From: Corbicula japonica | Lineage: Eukaryota; Mollusca; Bivalvia; Venerida; Cyrenidae | Reading direction: 5' to 3' | Assembly: GCA_038501625.1 (NCBI GenBank) | Contig: JAZAYU010000179.1 | Coordinates: 434,001-498,000, forward strand | DNA length: 64,000 bases | In this document: piece after piece, positions 22,445 through 33,165 of the stretch | Position numbering within the stretch: position 1 is the stretch's first letter | Layout of the letters: every line of letters starts with the position of its first letter | Position numbers and translations under genes: made by a program | Notes under the pieces: generated by a model | What the model saw: the letters and a program-made list of their open reading frames with translations, nothing else | Databases searched by the model: none | Told to the model about the DNA's origin: nothing

Positions 22445-22900
22445 TTGCTCACAGAAATAGCTTCAATACTAAATCATTCTCTGACTGTCATTATATGCTT
22501 ATGTTGCAATTACTTCTGTGACTGTTCTAGAAGAATCAGTTGCTCACGGGGGCTAATTTCAATAATCATTTTGTGTCTGTTCTTATATTCTTACGCTGTC
22601 AGTGCTTCTGTGACTGTCAGTATCATATTCTTATGCTTTAATTACTTCTGTGACTGTCATCATATTCTTACATCACAGTCCTTCTGTGACTGTCAGTATC
22701 ATGTTCTTATGCTGCAATTACTTCTGTGACTGTCAATATATTCTTACATCGCAGTCCTTCTGTGACTGTCAGTATCATGTTCTTATGCTGCAATTACTTC
22801 TGTGACTGTCAATATTATTTTCTTACGCTGCAATTATAGTTCTGATAATCAAAACTAAAAACTGAAACTAATGCTGCAATTACTTCTGTGACTGTTCTAG
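22445..22900. repeat. Minisatellite built on cttctgtgactg
   Basis: A 76-bp higher-order unit (40 + 36 bp, each starting cttctgtgactgtca) repeats at 22,605, 22,681 and 22,757, with partial copies at 22,505, 22,797 and 22,873. The core 10-mer also marks the ends of the enclosing insertion. Confidence 0.8.
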
Positions 22901-22989
22901 AAGAATCAGTTTATTAAGTCAAAAGAAATGATAGTATAAAATCATGATTACACTTTAAAATGGCATCACAAACTGCATTGCTGACTTAC

Positions 22990-23130
22990 CATGTTGTACA
23001 TCCAGATCATATGATACATTCAAGTCGTCCTGTACACATGGATCATCCTGAATACCTGGGTTGTCTTGAACACCTGGATCTTTTTGTACAGCTGTCTTGC
23101 TGGAGTCATGCTTCTCATTTTGCTCAAGAT
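22990..23130 (-). CDS. Recombinase-gene exon, VQDDPG type, copy A (141 bp)
   Basis: Acceptor ...tctttaacag, donor gtaagtcagc; phase 1-1. Encodes LEQNEKHDSSKTAVQKDPGV..., with three more hexapeptide-like units (VQDNPG, IQDDPC, VQDDLN), 36 nt longer than copy B. Unit-number change between paralogous exons shows active repeat expansion. Confidence 0.5.
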
Positions 23131-24259
23131 CTGTTAAAGACAACATGACAGCAATATTGTTTTGAATAATATATGAAACATCAAGAAATGAAAGATAAAC
23201 ATGAAGCTATGTTGGTTTTACTGTGGACATTTTATACCTAAGTTAAGTTTGGCCATGGAGGCTGATAGCAAACAATCTCACAATAACGTTTCAACATAGT
23301 GTGTATCATGTTGTTTCCCTAACTTTATATTCCAATTAAAACTTAATTTCTTTCAAAAAATATAAGTACAAATATTTTTGTGTATGAAACAAACCTAAAA
23401 AAAATCATTATTTTTTTCAAATTTATACTGGAAATGTTTGAAATAACCCTCAATAATTATTTAATTAATGGATAATTAACAAAAGTTATTGTTATTTCAT
23501 GCTAGAATTTTGTAAAAATGGAAATAAATTGGATTTTGTGGAAAACTTGCGCTATGTCAAGTAAGTAAAATTTGGATAAGTCGGAACATTTGGGCTGACA
23601 ATTTTTGTGTCTTTTGATGTATCATTTGCCGTAGATGGTAACCAGCTTGTTATTCTGTCAGCGATCGAGAAGTGACTACCATTCAAATTCAAAGGTCACT
23701 TGTTATTTGACTTGTGCTGCCAAATTAGGTGGGTGGGGAATAGTGTACAGACTTTTTCAATATTTCTGGCCAAAAATAAAAAAAATGGAGTAGATCAATT
23801 TCTATTCAAAGAGAGGAAATACAAAGCATAACCAAGTGTAAAATGCAAATTAACCCACATGCAAAACCTACGAAGAAATATCCACATCCTCTAAGGAAGC
23901 GTCGGCAACTGAATTCTCATTCTGGTTGTTGGAATTGGGTCAAATATCCATTTGAGTAGCTAGTACACTCAATTTCGTTATATCTTAACAGAATATACAA
24001 AAGAACATGGGTATGGACCACAAATATACTCATTCTTAAGAAAAATGATCGTTTTGAAAGAGAAACACACACAAAAAAAATCGCGTCGGAGTGTGGATGA
24101 CAGACCACGTACAATTCCAGTCACACTAGTCAATCGGGGTTATTAAAGGCCTTTTTCGTTTTCTACTGGAGAAATAACATGCCTAGCTATCACTGTCTAC
24201 AAAAACTTCGAGCGAAAAAGGCTAAATTAATCGGCCATTTATGAAAATCTCAAAGAAAA

Positions 24260-24330
24260 AAGTTGTCGTTACCTGCTTCCGCCTCGATCAAGAGCCATTA
24301 ATTTCGTCTTCACTGCGCATGCGTATTCCG
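24260..24330 (-). promoter_or_regulatory. Candidate promoter and first exon of the recombinase gene
   Basis: Holds an NRF-1-like palindrome TGCGCATGCGT (24,314-24,324). Just downstream on the minus strand is an ATG (24,296-24,298) with a short open exon MALDRGGS ending at donor gtaacg (24,273). The exon phase (2) does not fit the next known exon (1), so it may be 5' UTR. Confidence 0.3.
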
Positions 24331-24565
24331 CATAATTAGACTGGTTACATAAAATTTGTACGCAGGCGCTTGAAAATACCGCATACTCACAACTTTTCAA
24401 TCACACTGATCAAAATTAATTTAAACCCGACAAAGATAAAAAATTATGGTCTTGTCCGTAGTTATGATGGACCCCAAAGGTGTCCGTGTATGACTATAGT
24501 GTCCAACTTGCTTCTGCTACGATTTTTATGGACACCACAAATCGTCACAGAAAGCTATTGCCTCT

Positions 24566-24952
24566 TCATTTGGACTCATTTGCTTGTGTGACTGCCACAC
24601 AAGTCCAAAGATGCAGCACAAGTATACATTTTTTGAGAAAAGACTCACACAAGTATATCTCTGTAAAGTCGTTGAAACTTTTATCTACAAAGTCCACAGT
24701 CACTAACTTCTCGAGCCGCTTGTCAATATATTCTTCTGAAGCTAACTTATTAACTTTCCTTTCCAGCGCTTTGACGACACTTAATATGTCTTGTATATTC
24801 AGTTCTTTTTCCCCTACTTGTTTAGACGAGGGTAACATGGAATCTATTTTTATTTGTTTTTCAGCCTTTTCTCCCTCTGCCTGGGGTTCTGTGGGAGTAC
24901 TGGACTCTGAATTTTTACCGCTTTTTGTTTTCTTCGCGCTAACCGTCGCCAT
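24566..24952 (-). pseudogene. LINE ORF1-like protein, N-terminal half
   Basis: Minus-strand frame MATVSAKKTKSGKNSE..., a Lys/Glu/Ser-rich head, then a heptad-like segment (ILSVVKALERKVNKLASEEY, KRLEKLVTVDFVDKSF). It loses meaning after about 24,655, where sequence shared in style with the far end of the insertion begins. Style and orientation match the ORF1 half at 18,472-19,312; together they would make a typical ORF1p. Confidence 0.45.
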
Positions 24953-24959
24953 TTTGGAC

Positions 24960-25384
24960 GAACTTTGAGGAAAAAACAGCCTCTGAAGGAATGATTATTA
25001 AATGTCGACTTACGCGTTTACTCTGTTAGTCCTTTAATTTTGTTAGTCCATTTAACAAGCCACAAACTCTATACAAAATTGCAATATGTTAAATCACTTC
25101 AATGCATGACTGTCCATACCACACCTATACACGTGGGAACCGGTTTAGAGTCATAATAAATCCTCCGTGTTATGCAAACTATTTAGTCCTTTAATCCATA
25201 ACTCAACTAAATATGTCTAATGGTTGTTTCCAAAACCTTTTCTATATAAGTGTTTGTTTGTTTTTATTGAAATTTTCTCCAAATTTTTAATTTTTACGAG
25301 AGCGTTAGAAAACCAGGTCTTCCCACTTCAACTGACCTTGACCTTTTTAATGGCACAACAAATTGCTTATGGGGCTTTTAACTA
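24960..25384. other. Non-coding stretch
   Basis: Probably includes the 5' UTR of the LINE; no ORF or repeat structure seen. Confidence 0.4.
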
Positions 25385-25630
25385 GTTTCTAGGGTGCAAC
25401 GACCTCACACTTGACCCAACAGGTTCTCATAACAATTACAAATCGTCATGATGAAATAACTCCACCCACTCATCAGCTCAACAATATTGCATGCAAAAAC
25501 ACACAAACATTTATATCATATGAAGCTTATAGCATTGGAAAGCCAAAGGAGCGGGTACATAATGATAGCGCCGAGACCAGAGCACCTGGACTCAAATCAG
25601 CGAGAACACGATGACAGGGATAAAACAAAG
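25385..25630. repeat. Dispersed repeat family R1, copy outside the gene
   Basis: 'ctagggtgcaacgacctcac', 'caatattgcatgcaaaaaca' and 'gactcaaatcagcgagaaca' match the intron-9 copy at 8,465-8,860 in the same order. Confidence 0.55.
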
Positions 25631-26829
25631 AGCTTCTAGGTTCTTATACAAGATATCCCAATAAACATTCAAAAACTCGTAAACCCATGCCATCGTCGTG
25701 CAACAAAACAGTTAAGCATATTGATCAACTGTAGATGGGTTAATCGCCAGGCCTGCAGAACGCTGTAGAATGACATCTTGACAACCTTTAATTTTGAACT
25801 TATAGATGGGTTTTACGAATAACCGGAAAAATTAAGTTTGCCTTTATTTTGTTAAGTTTATAAGTTAAATCTAAAAAAAAACTGGCTATAAAATACATTT
25901 TTAAAATAGTGACTTTAAACTGCATCCTTCCTGTATTTTTAATTACATCTGGGCACCAATGTATTGACGATAAAACTTGCGAAAGGTTTTCCTTGATTTG
26001 TGATACCGATAACATTGTTTTCAAAGTTTTTGTGTTATGCTAAGATAACGTATATTGTAATCATTACCATTACATTAAGTTCTAGAAGAGCGAATAAGCT
26101 GCGAAATATAAACCCCTAAGATGCGGTATGATGAACATCGCCATTTAAAAAACGGATAATTTACTATATTCTAATAAAAATAATCTATTTTATTCCTTTT
26201 TAATAGAAAGATGAAGAGTGTTTACTTTTATTTTAATTAATGTTCACGTACATTCATATTATATAATAAGGTGGGGTGTTCTTTTGCTATGTCATGCATA
26301 GCACCGGTTGAATTGTTTTTAAATACCATCAAGAGTATCAAGAGATATACATGTAGTGGTCATAAAATGAAATAATTGGTCCTTGACCATTTACTGTCAC
26401 CTTGAACTTGAAATAAGCTGGTTTCTAACATGGCTGACATGGCTAAACATCTTCTCAGTATCGTTTACAACCCCAATTACGTGGACGACATAATAGCCGA
26501 AAGTTACTGAAATAATGAAGACGCAATACGTAGACAGACTGTAAAATTTAAAGATACAACTCAGTCATATACAAAATTGCGTGTCGCAGACTAAAGTAAA
26601 CAATAGAAAACATAACGTTGATTGAGAATCACAATCATAATGTTTAAACAACAGGTACTTATGGCAGTATTTAAGCTGCGATTGTTACTGAATTGATGTA
26701 TCGCTCGCCGACTTTCAGGAAATGATTCGACTCTTTTTTTCATTATGTGTCACGTGATTAATTTTACCTCCAAATCTTTCATAAAAGATTCCCCGCTTTT
26801 CTTTTCGGAACAGATCAAACGTATTCGAG
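25631..26829. other. Non-coding stretch
   Basis: AT-rich; no supported exon, RNA gene or repeat structure seen. Confidence 0.45.
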
Positions 26830-27135
26830 TGTGCGGTTTGAACCAAGAAGGCCATGATGACCCTTTAAACGACGCTTGCCTGTATCGCCTTAAAATAGTA
26901 CAAAAATAGGCATAACTTCATCAAATATGAACTTGATCTTAAGAATTTGGCATCATATCAAGCGTGTTGTCATAAGCAATATATTTTGAAAGTTTGATAA
27001 AGAAATATTTAGAAATGGCAAAGTTATACCCAACGCTGTTTTCGTGACGGACGGACCGACGGACGGACAGAGCGATCCCTATGTATCGCCTTTTCTCCGA
27101 AAGGGCAACACAAAAACAAAGAAACAAGTCCACAG
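26830..27135. repeat. Dispersed repeat with gacggacgg run
   Basis: Contains 'gaaggccatgatgaccc', 'gatcttaagaatttggcatc', the run 'gacggacggaccgacggacg' and the end 'tctccgaaagggcaacac'. This layout (GACGG run, then an inverted-complement tail) resembles a common bivalve non-autonomous repeat. Confidence 0.5.
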
Positions 27136-27438
27136 TTGTTTTACTTTGGAACCAAAGCTGTTAGATGCAACACTTTATCTTATTGAGAAGAATACTTCTG
27201 TGAAGTTTGGAAGAATCCTTTGAGTAGCTGAATACACCAGCTTGCTTGTAAATTCTTAGTTTAACACCAAAATGTGATCAAAATGCAATGCTGGCTGATG
27301 GTATTAGAAATATAAACACATAAAAATCTGGTCAACAAGGTAGATTGTAAAACATCATTTACACCTAAAATTCTGAGTTTGGATATGGCGACACCAGTGA
27401 CAGAGCAAGAATTAAAGCTTGTCACATTCTTTGAATAT

Positions 27439-27852
27439 TTAAAGCCCCATTACTTCAATTTTACCCGTTCTTGTATGAAGTATCGCGTGTATTTGGAACT
27501 ATAGGCAAACATTTGCAGCATTAGTTCGCGCTAATAAAATGTTAATTTACTAAAATAAATTTGGTCTGCGCGATTAAAAGCGAAAGTAGGATTTCCGAAA
27601 CGTCACGGAAATCGAGATCGCGCATGAAGTGGTCTCTTCGTCGGTGCTAAATATAGCTCCATTAGGCCTATATTTAGCTTCTTAAAAGTTAGTTAACTAT
27701 AATTAAACAATATCATGGAAAATCCCATCTATAAGAACGAATTCGATCGGACCGATTGTGTTCTGTTTAAGAGTTCATAAATTGGAGTCTATATAGACAA
27801 ATATGATTTTTCAATAGTATATTCTTACTCAATTTGAAAGCTGGGGCTTTAA
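27439..27852. mobile_element. TTAA-flanked MITE 1 (414 bp)
   Basis: Left end TTAAAGCCCCA at 27,439; right end TGGGGCTTTAA ending 27,852, an exact 11-bp inverted repeat that continues imperfectly inward. If TTAA is the target duplication, the element proper starts AGCC. No ORF. Confidence 0.5.
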
Positions 27853-28672
27853 GCTTGAAATCAACAAACATACTATTGGGTCGGAGGACTTAAGATAATA
27901 CTATAATTGTCAGAAGAGCGATTTATTTTCCGACTAGAATGAAATATTCAAATTAGTCCATGAACAGAAAAGCAAATGCTGAATGAGTCTATTCCTATTT
28001 TCTATGGTTCCATTAATCAGCAAATTATATTCATTACAAAATTATGCTGATGGTGTTTTTCGGTTACTGATTGTCAATGAGGTTTACATTACATCACACT
28101 GGTTAATTGTGTAGACAACTCTTTTTCTTGTTCATCAACATATACTTCCCAAGCAGCACCTTTTTTTTTCTTTTATTTCCGTTTTGGGCCCCAATTAATA
28201 TAACCCCATTTATTTTTTCTTTATACATGACAATATATAAATATAATCATATTGTAACATATGATCACAAATGTGTAGCAAAGTCATGATTGCAGCAGCT
28301 AGCAATATTTCAGTAATATAAGAACGTTATTGACAACATTAATCAGCAATAAGCAGTTCTTATGAGTCAACAAATTCGATTCATTTCAAAAGTCTTGGTA
28401 AGGATTTTTAGTGTTTCATATGCAATATATCTGTTTTATGTTACTGGACCAACTTTGGACGGCCTTTTAGAAAATCGAAAATAAAAGACCGACTCGTTGG
28501 TCTATGAAAATAATAAAAGGATATTAATCAGTGGCAATGTATTCGCGCCGGGCGGACAAATTAAGGACAACAACATGGTTATAAACAACAAAATAAGAGC
28601 TAAGGGTATACTGAGCTAAAGATTTGCTTTTTATGTGAGCAATAACATTATTAAATAAATAGTTGACGTGTT
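27853..28672. other. Non-coding stretch between MITEs
   Basis: AT-rich, with a T-run near 28,161; nothing else seen. Confidence 0.4.
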
Positions 28673-29163
28673 TTAAAGCCACAATAAACTTGCCAAACAG
28701 CATATTTTTTATTAACCAAAACATTTTAGATTTCACCTGTATGAATAATAACACAAAAAATAAACCTTACAATAAGAAAAGGGTATTATCTTATTGATTT
28801 ACAGCATGTTTTGGGCGTTTTTCGGATCGTTTATTTTGTTTACAAAACAAACAGCGAATCTTTCCGAGCTGATTTTCGGCAACTCTCGGCAGGCGAACGT
28901 CGCTAATTATACAGAATGACGTCACTTCGTTCTTACGGCCCACTTACGGAAAAAACCGATAACTTTTCGCCGAGTGATTGTAAACATTGGTTAGTAATTT
29001 TGTGGGCTACAAAAATACTATTCGGACCGGGTCTCAATGATTGGGGATTAGTTGAGGACATAAATAGTTGGCCATTTATACTCTCTTTTGAAAAGGGTCA
29101 ACGTGGTTAATTAATTTTCACAATGAAAAAACAAACGTTTTGGCAAGTTTATTGTGGCTTTAA
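28673..29163. mobile_element. TTAA-flanked MITE 2 (491 bp)
   Basis: 25-bp perfect terminal inverted repeats: 28,673-28,697 starts ttaaagccacaataaacttg and 29,139-29,163 is its exact reverse complement. Same TTAAAGCC tip as MITE 1 and only 820 bp from it. No transposase ORF. TTAA targets are typical of piggyBac-type elements; family assignment is inference. Confidence 0.7.
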
Positions 29164-29193
29164 GGCATTCATAAAAGAGAAAAAGAGAAGATA

Positions 29194-30765
29194 CTAAAAC
29201 CCTCGGCCTTGCATCTTTCTGTAACTTAATAGATCTTTAATTCTACACTGCATAAGGTTTCTATATTTGTGAAGTGATTGATAACTCTGTAAGAATTTAA
29301 TTTCTTTTCTATATTTCCAAATGTGAAATTTACTTTCGAAGATAACTGTGTTTATTTCATTTTTTAATTTGCCTTCTTGACTGCCGAAGAGTATAACAGA
29401 TTCGCTTAGAAAACTTCCCTCCTGATGCGGCAGTATATCATTTATTATTTTTTCTGCGTCATTTAAGAACGGCTTAACGTGGATACATTCAATAAATAGA
29501 TGATGCAAAGTTTCACGTGCGGAATGACAAAAGTTACACAGACCGTTTGACAGACCCATGAGTCCTAGCCGGTGTTCAGTATTTATCGCGTTATGTAAAA
29601 ATTTCTATTGAAACTCTTTGGCTTGAATTGATGAAAAAGATAATGATGAATTTAACCATATTTTACGCCAATTTAAGTTAGTATTTAAAGCTACCTTAAT
29701 TGTCCATTTTGTTTCTACTTTTAAAGTAATATTGCTCTTTTTCTGTTTAAGTTGTGCTTATATATGCTTTGATTTTAGCTTGTGTGGTAAAATAAAAGTG
29801 TTATTAGAACCAAATAGATTTAAATGCGACCTAGACATAAGAGGTTATGTAGTTTTAGATTGCGTTACATCCTGCAGATTTCTGATAAGTGCGGCGGGGA
29901 TGCTTAATTTTATTTTTTTCCAAAGTGACGGCAAATTTGGAAAATGAGAAATCTTGTTGAAAATTTCGTTCTCGCTTATAAAGGTTTTTCGTTCTACATC
30001 CCATATGTCTTTAAGCTGTTTAATATTCTTTGATAAAAATTGTTTAATGAGTAAAGGCCTACGGTTAGTTTTAAACAAATGTTTCCCAAAAAGATTTAGA
30101 TTAAGAATCTCTGACGGGGTTGACGGATTGAACGACTTTAAAAACGTATCCCAATATTTAAGAGCGTTTTCATAGAATGAAGAGAGCGTTTTCGGTAGTT
30201 TATACTTTTCAAAACATGAAAAACTGCATAGGATAAAATCCTGTTCATATTCCGAGTCTAACCATTTGAGAAAATATTTTCCAATCGCATTCCAGTTTTG
30301 TACCTCTGAATGAATAATTTTATATACCATTTTAATTCTTTGATCTGCGATTATATAATAGACGCTCGTTAAATTTAATCCCCCAAAAGATTTGTTATTT
30401 TTCAGGGTTTCTCTCGACACTAAAGACTTTTTTCCATTCAATAAAAACTCAAGTATTAATTTATCAATTTCTCGTATATATTTTTCTGGAATACCTCGTG
30501 TTTCTATCTCAAAGTTTATCGATGAAAATACAAAGTCTTGATTATAAGAACACGTCCGTTTAAAGAGAGATATCTGCATTTCCAAACTTGTAGACATGAT
30601 TTATTTTTTGTAATTTTTGACCTCCAAATGTCCTCATCGTTAATGTTGTACCCGTGACATATTCCTAGTGTTTTGACGTAGTCCTTGGTCCAAATTATTT
30701 CTGTAAATGTGGGTTGAGAATGTATATTTTTACCAATCATTAGGCCCTTAGTTTTTTCTTTATTC
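29194..30765 (-). mobile_element. 5'-truncated L1-like retrotransposon remnant
   Basis: Minus-strand frames in order: 30,516-30,740 (IIWTKDYVKTLGICHG...LQVWKCRYLSLNGRVLIIKTL), 29,845-30,597 (FEIETRGIPEKYIREIDKLI...FGGLNLTSVYYIIADQRIKM) and 29,194-29,559 (LCNFCHSARETLHHLFIEC...). 'YVKxLGI ... W..R.LSLxGRVxIIKTL' then 'GGLNL' and a C-terminal C-x2-C-x7-H-x4-C knuckle is the C-terminal half of L1/Tx1-type ORF2. The YxDD core, endonuclease and 5' end are missing. Frameshifts and a 290-bp unreadable part between the last two frames show decay. Confidence 0.7.
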
Positions 30766-31050
30766 TATTGCAAAAATTAGTGGTGGAAGTAATATACATG
30801 TATATGTAGGGTAGGCTGTATGCTCTCTTAGACTCTACTGTCTGGAATTGTTAAACTGTCACTGTTACTGACCGAGTCTATTTCAAATCAGGATTTTCTA
30901 TTTTAATCCTCTTTTATCAGTTCATTTTCAACTTTTATTTCTTTTCGTTTTTAGAGAATGAAGCCTTCATTTCTATCTTTTCATACATTTAATCACCATT
31001 ATCGTATAAAAGCATGCATTATAATGATACAATTTTGCAGTTTTTAACTG
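30766..31050. other. Non-coding stretch
   Basis: No feature supported. Confidence 0.4.
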
Positions 31051-31057
31051 TACTATT

Positions 31058-31377
31058 GGTGATATCACCGTAAATGTAGGTTGTAAACATAACCTTTAAT
31101 TCATTACTAGTTTAAAAATATATAAGAATTGGTGAATTCACCAATTCTTGAGACAACGCTGTAATTTAATGAAACCGAGTATTGGTTGAATATTCTGCGT
31201 CACCACTTACATTTTTGGTGAAGTCACCAAACCATATTCATTACTAATTATACAGAACAAACCATCTCGATATTTTGGTGACTTCACCATCAATATTTTA
31301 GTGAGTTCACCATCTATACTTTGGTGAATTCACCATCACAATTTTGGTGAACTCACCATCTATATTTTGGTGAATTG
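31058..31377. repeat. Array of GGTGA-NN-TCACC palindromes
   Basis: Palindromic 12-mers at 31,058; 31,131; 31,217; 31,277; 31,300; 31,323; 31,346, plus a partial at 31,369. The last five are spaced exactly 23 bp apart. The centre dinucleotide varies (AT, AG, CT, GT, AC) while the GGTGA/TCACC arms hold (one AGTGA). The copy at 31,131 sits in a 26-bp perfect palindrome. Confidence 0.85.
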
Positions 31378-31656
31378 TATGTGATAAACTTTGTTTTTCC
31401 TGGAACAGTATTGCCCAGTGTGTCTTTTTATTATTTCCAACCAAATGATTTGAAATAAATGTAGCATCTGAGAAATTGTTTGCAAAAATAAATAATGTAA
31501 TAATTGCATAATAACACACAAAAGTAACCATGCACTTTAAAACAAATAATCTAAAAGGTCCATCAAAATTCTCATCCATATATGTCTTTTTAATCTCACT
31601 GTCAAGCGGAATCAGTAGATGATGAGGCACCTTTATCGTTGTTTGGTTTCTTTTAC
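31307..31656 (-). CDS. Candidate exon with a membrane segment, unrecognised
   Basis: After acceptor ttaatttttcag (31,657 down) an open minus-strand frame reads KRNQTTIKVPHHLLIPLDSE..., then a hydrophobic stretch LKCMVTFVCYYAIITLFIF, then runs into the palindrome array before a stop at 31,307. A possible partner exon lies at 31,986-32,114, but its phase does not match. Low certainty that it is real. Confidence 0.25.
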
Positions 31657-31985
31657 CTGAAAAATTAACAACAGATACTTCTTATGATTCAATGTCTTAA
31701 TAAATCTGACATTTCTAAATCATTATGTTGTTGCTTTTTAAAATATAAACAAAACGTTATTTGTTTAAAATGTACCGAACGCAAGAGACTGTTGTTTTAA
31801 ATTTTAGTGACGATGAAACGACATTAAATATGACGAAAAGGCTCCTTAATATTTGTTTGAAATAAAGGTTATATATTAATTAAATTTGTAACGCATGAAG
31901 TCATGTTATACATCATTCAAAGAATTATCCATATAAAAAATGAAATGGGCTTACCTTTCGATTAGAGGTTTTTAGCCCCGCTTAC

Positions 31986-32114
31986 AGCCGCATTTTTGTT
32001 TGTTTTTGCAAGGTTTTCGGAGGCATTCGCTTTGTTTTTAGCGTTCTTTCCAGAAGATTTTATGTTGCCATTTTTGTTCGATTCTGGATTACTTCGAGAT
32101 CTGATTTTTTCCAC
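31986..32114 (-). CDS. Candidate exon, Lys/Asn/Ser-rich, unrecognised
   Basis: 129 bp between ...ttttgtcatag and gtaagc on the minus strand, phase 0-0; encodes VEKIRSRSNPESNKNGNIKS.... Good splice sites, low-complexity peptide, no family recognised. Confidence 0.3.
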
Positions 32115-32675
32115 CTATGACAAAACCCAAAAGAACAATTATCAAAAATACAAGGATACCATATATAACCAAATAATTAAAAATCAGTCTGCAATCAATC
32201 GATGTTGAACTACAACTATTTACGAATAATTTAATATGAACAAAATTCTCAAATACATGTAAGCTGCCCTAAAGATTCAAACTTTTTTACAAAAAAATCG
32301 TTCGTAAAGCGTGACTAACAGAGCCAGAACGGATAAGATACTGAATGTAATCATACGTATTAACTAATTAGATGATGTACGCTTTAAAAAAAAATAAGAG
32401 CTCAAATGACAGTAGAACCTGAATAATAGTGATGCAAGTGGACTAATATCGAATAAAATTCGCCAGTAATAAAATATACAATTAAATTTATTCAAGTGTG
32501 CCAAAACTGAACTCAGTAACATACTTTGAATAGTACGATACTTATGTACGAGATTTGTCCCAATAAATCATAGACTATTTGAATAGAAAGAAAAGTACTG
32601 AACACATGTTTATGCAAATTTCACGGTTAAGACCTCATTTGTTAATTTGTATGCGAAATATCAAAGAAAAATAGA
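32115..32675. other. Non-coding stretch
   Basis: AT-rich; nothing supported. Confidence 0.4.
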
Positions 32676-32768
32676 TTACCATAACAAAATTGCAAACATT
32701 TTAATATGACGACCCATAAACCAGCGGCGCACGTCGCAACGTCATTACAATACTCACACAGCATACTG

Positions 32769-33165
32769 TTACTTTTTTCTGAAGTACTCTTCAGCATGTT
32801 CGATACACTCACGGTGTCTGTTCACACAAATATTAAATACATTAATGTAAAACTCTGTTGGAAGACTTTGTTGAAGGTCATGCCTTCTGATCTCGTCAAT
32901 GTTCTCAAATTTGCGACTCATGAGCCCAAAAGTATACAAAGTCTAGCGGAACGAGGTTCGGCGAGTACGGGGGATGGCTAAATCTGAGTATTATTTCCGT
33001 TTCACCATGCGAAACTTTCTGTGCCACTTCTATACCAATGCTCTGGATATGAGGATGCTTCTTAACGTGTTTTGTTTTTATTTCTTAAACGTGTCTTTTG
33101 GCGTCAATTCGCTTTTATCACAACCTTGGATGATCGAAATGTGCGCCCCGGCTTCTTCAAACGTT
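32769..33165 (-). pseudogene. Internally deleted mariner transposase
   Basis: The minus strand reads the helix-turn-helix part near 33,010-33,165 (ELTPKDTFKK..., then ISRALV, stop, KWHRKF), then jumps to the C-terminal catalytic part at 32,769-32,970: HPPYSPNLVPLDFVYF (the last catalytic Asp context), then after a frameshift RKFENIDEIRRHDLQQSLP... and CIEHAEEYFRKK-stop. The middle of the transposase, including the first two catalytic Asp, is absent. Possible degenerate ends are 'taccataa' near 32,677 and its complement near 33,230. Confidence 0.7.

Larger units (their letters stand above)
19214..24657 (-). mobile_element. Insertion with Crypton-like tyrosine-recombinase gene, core-deleted
   Basis: The segment separates two halves of a LINE ORF1. 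It is bordered by the direct 5-mer GTATA (19,209-19,213 and 24,653-24,657). A 14-bp inverted pair gcagtcacacaagc lies inside each end (19,305-19,318; reverse complement at 24,582-24,595), and copies of cttctgtgac/gtcacagaag cluster near the left end (19,236; 19,257; 19,332; 19,354). The gene inside runs on the minus strand and ends in a tyrosine-recombinase C-terminus. The exact borders are inferred from where ORF1 homology stops, so allow a few tens of bases. Cryptons are DNA transposons moved by a tyrosine recombinase; this copy lacks the catalytic-core exons and would be non-autonomous. Confidence 0.5.

Noticed and set aside
23885..23935. Small minus-strand exon (VADASLEDVDIS before gtaggt)
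   Set aside because: Open and with a possible donor, but its phases fit neither neighbour in the recombinase gene.
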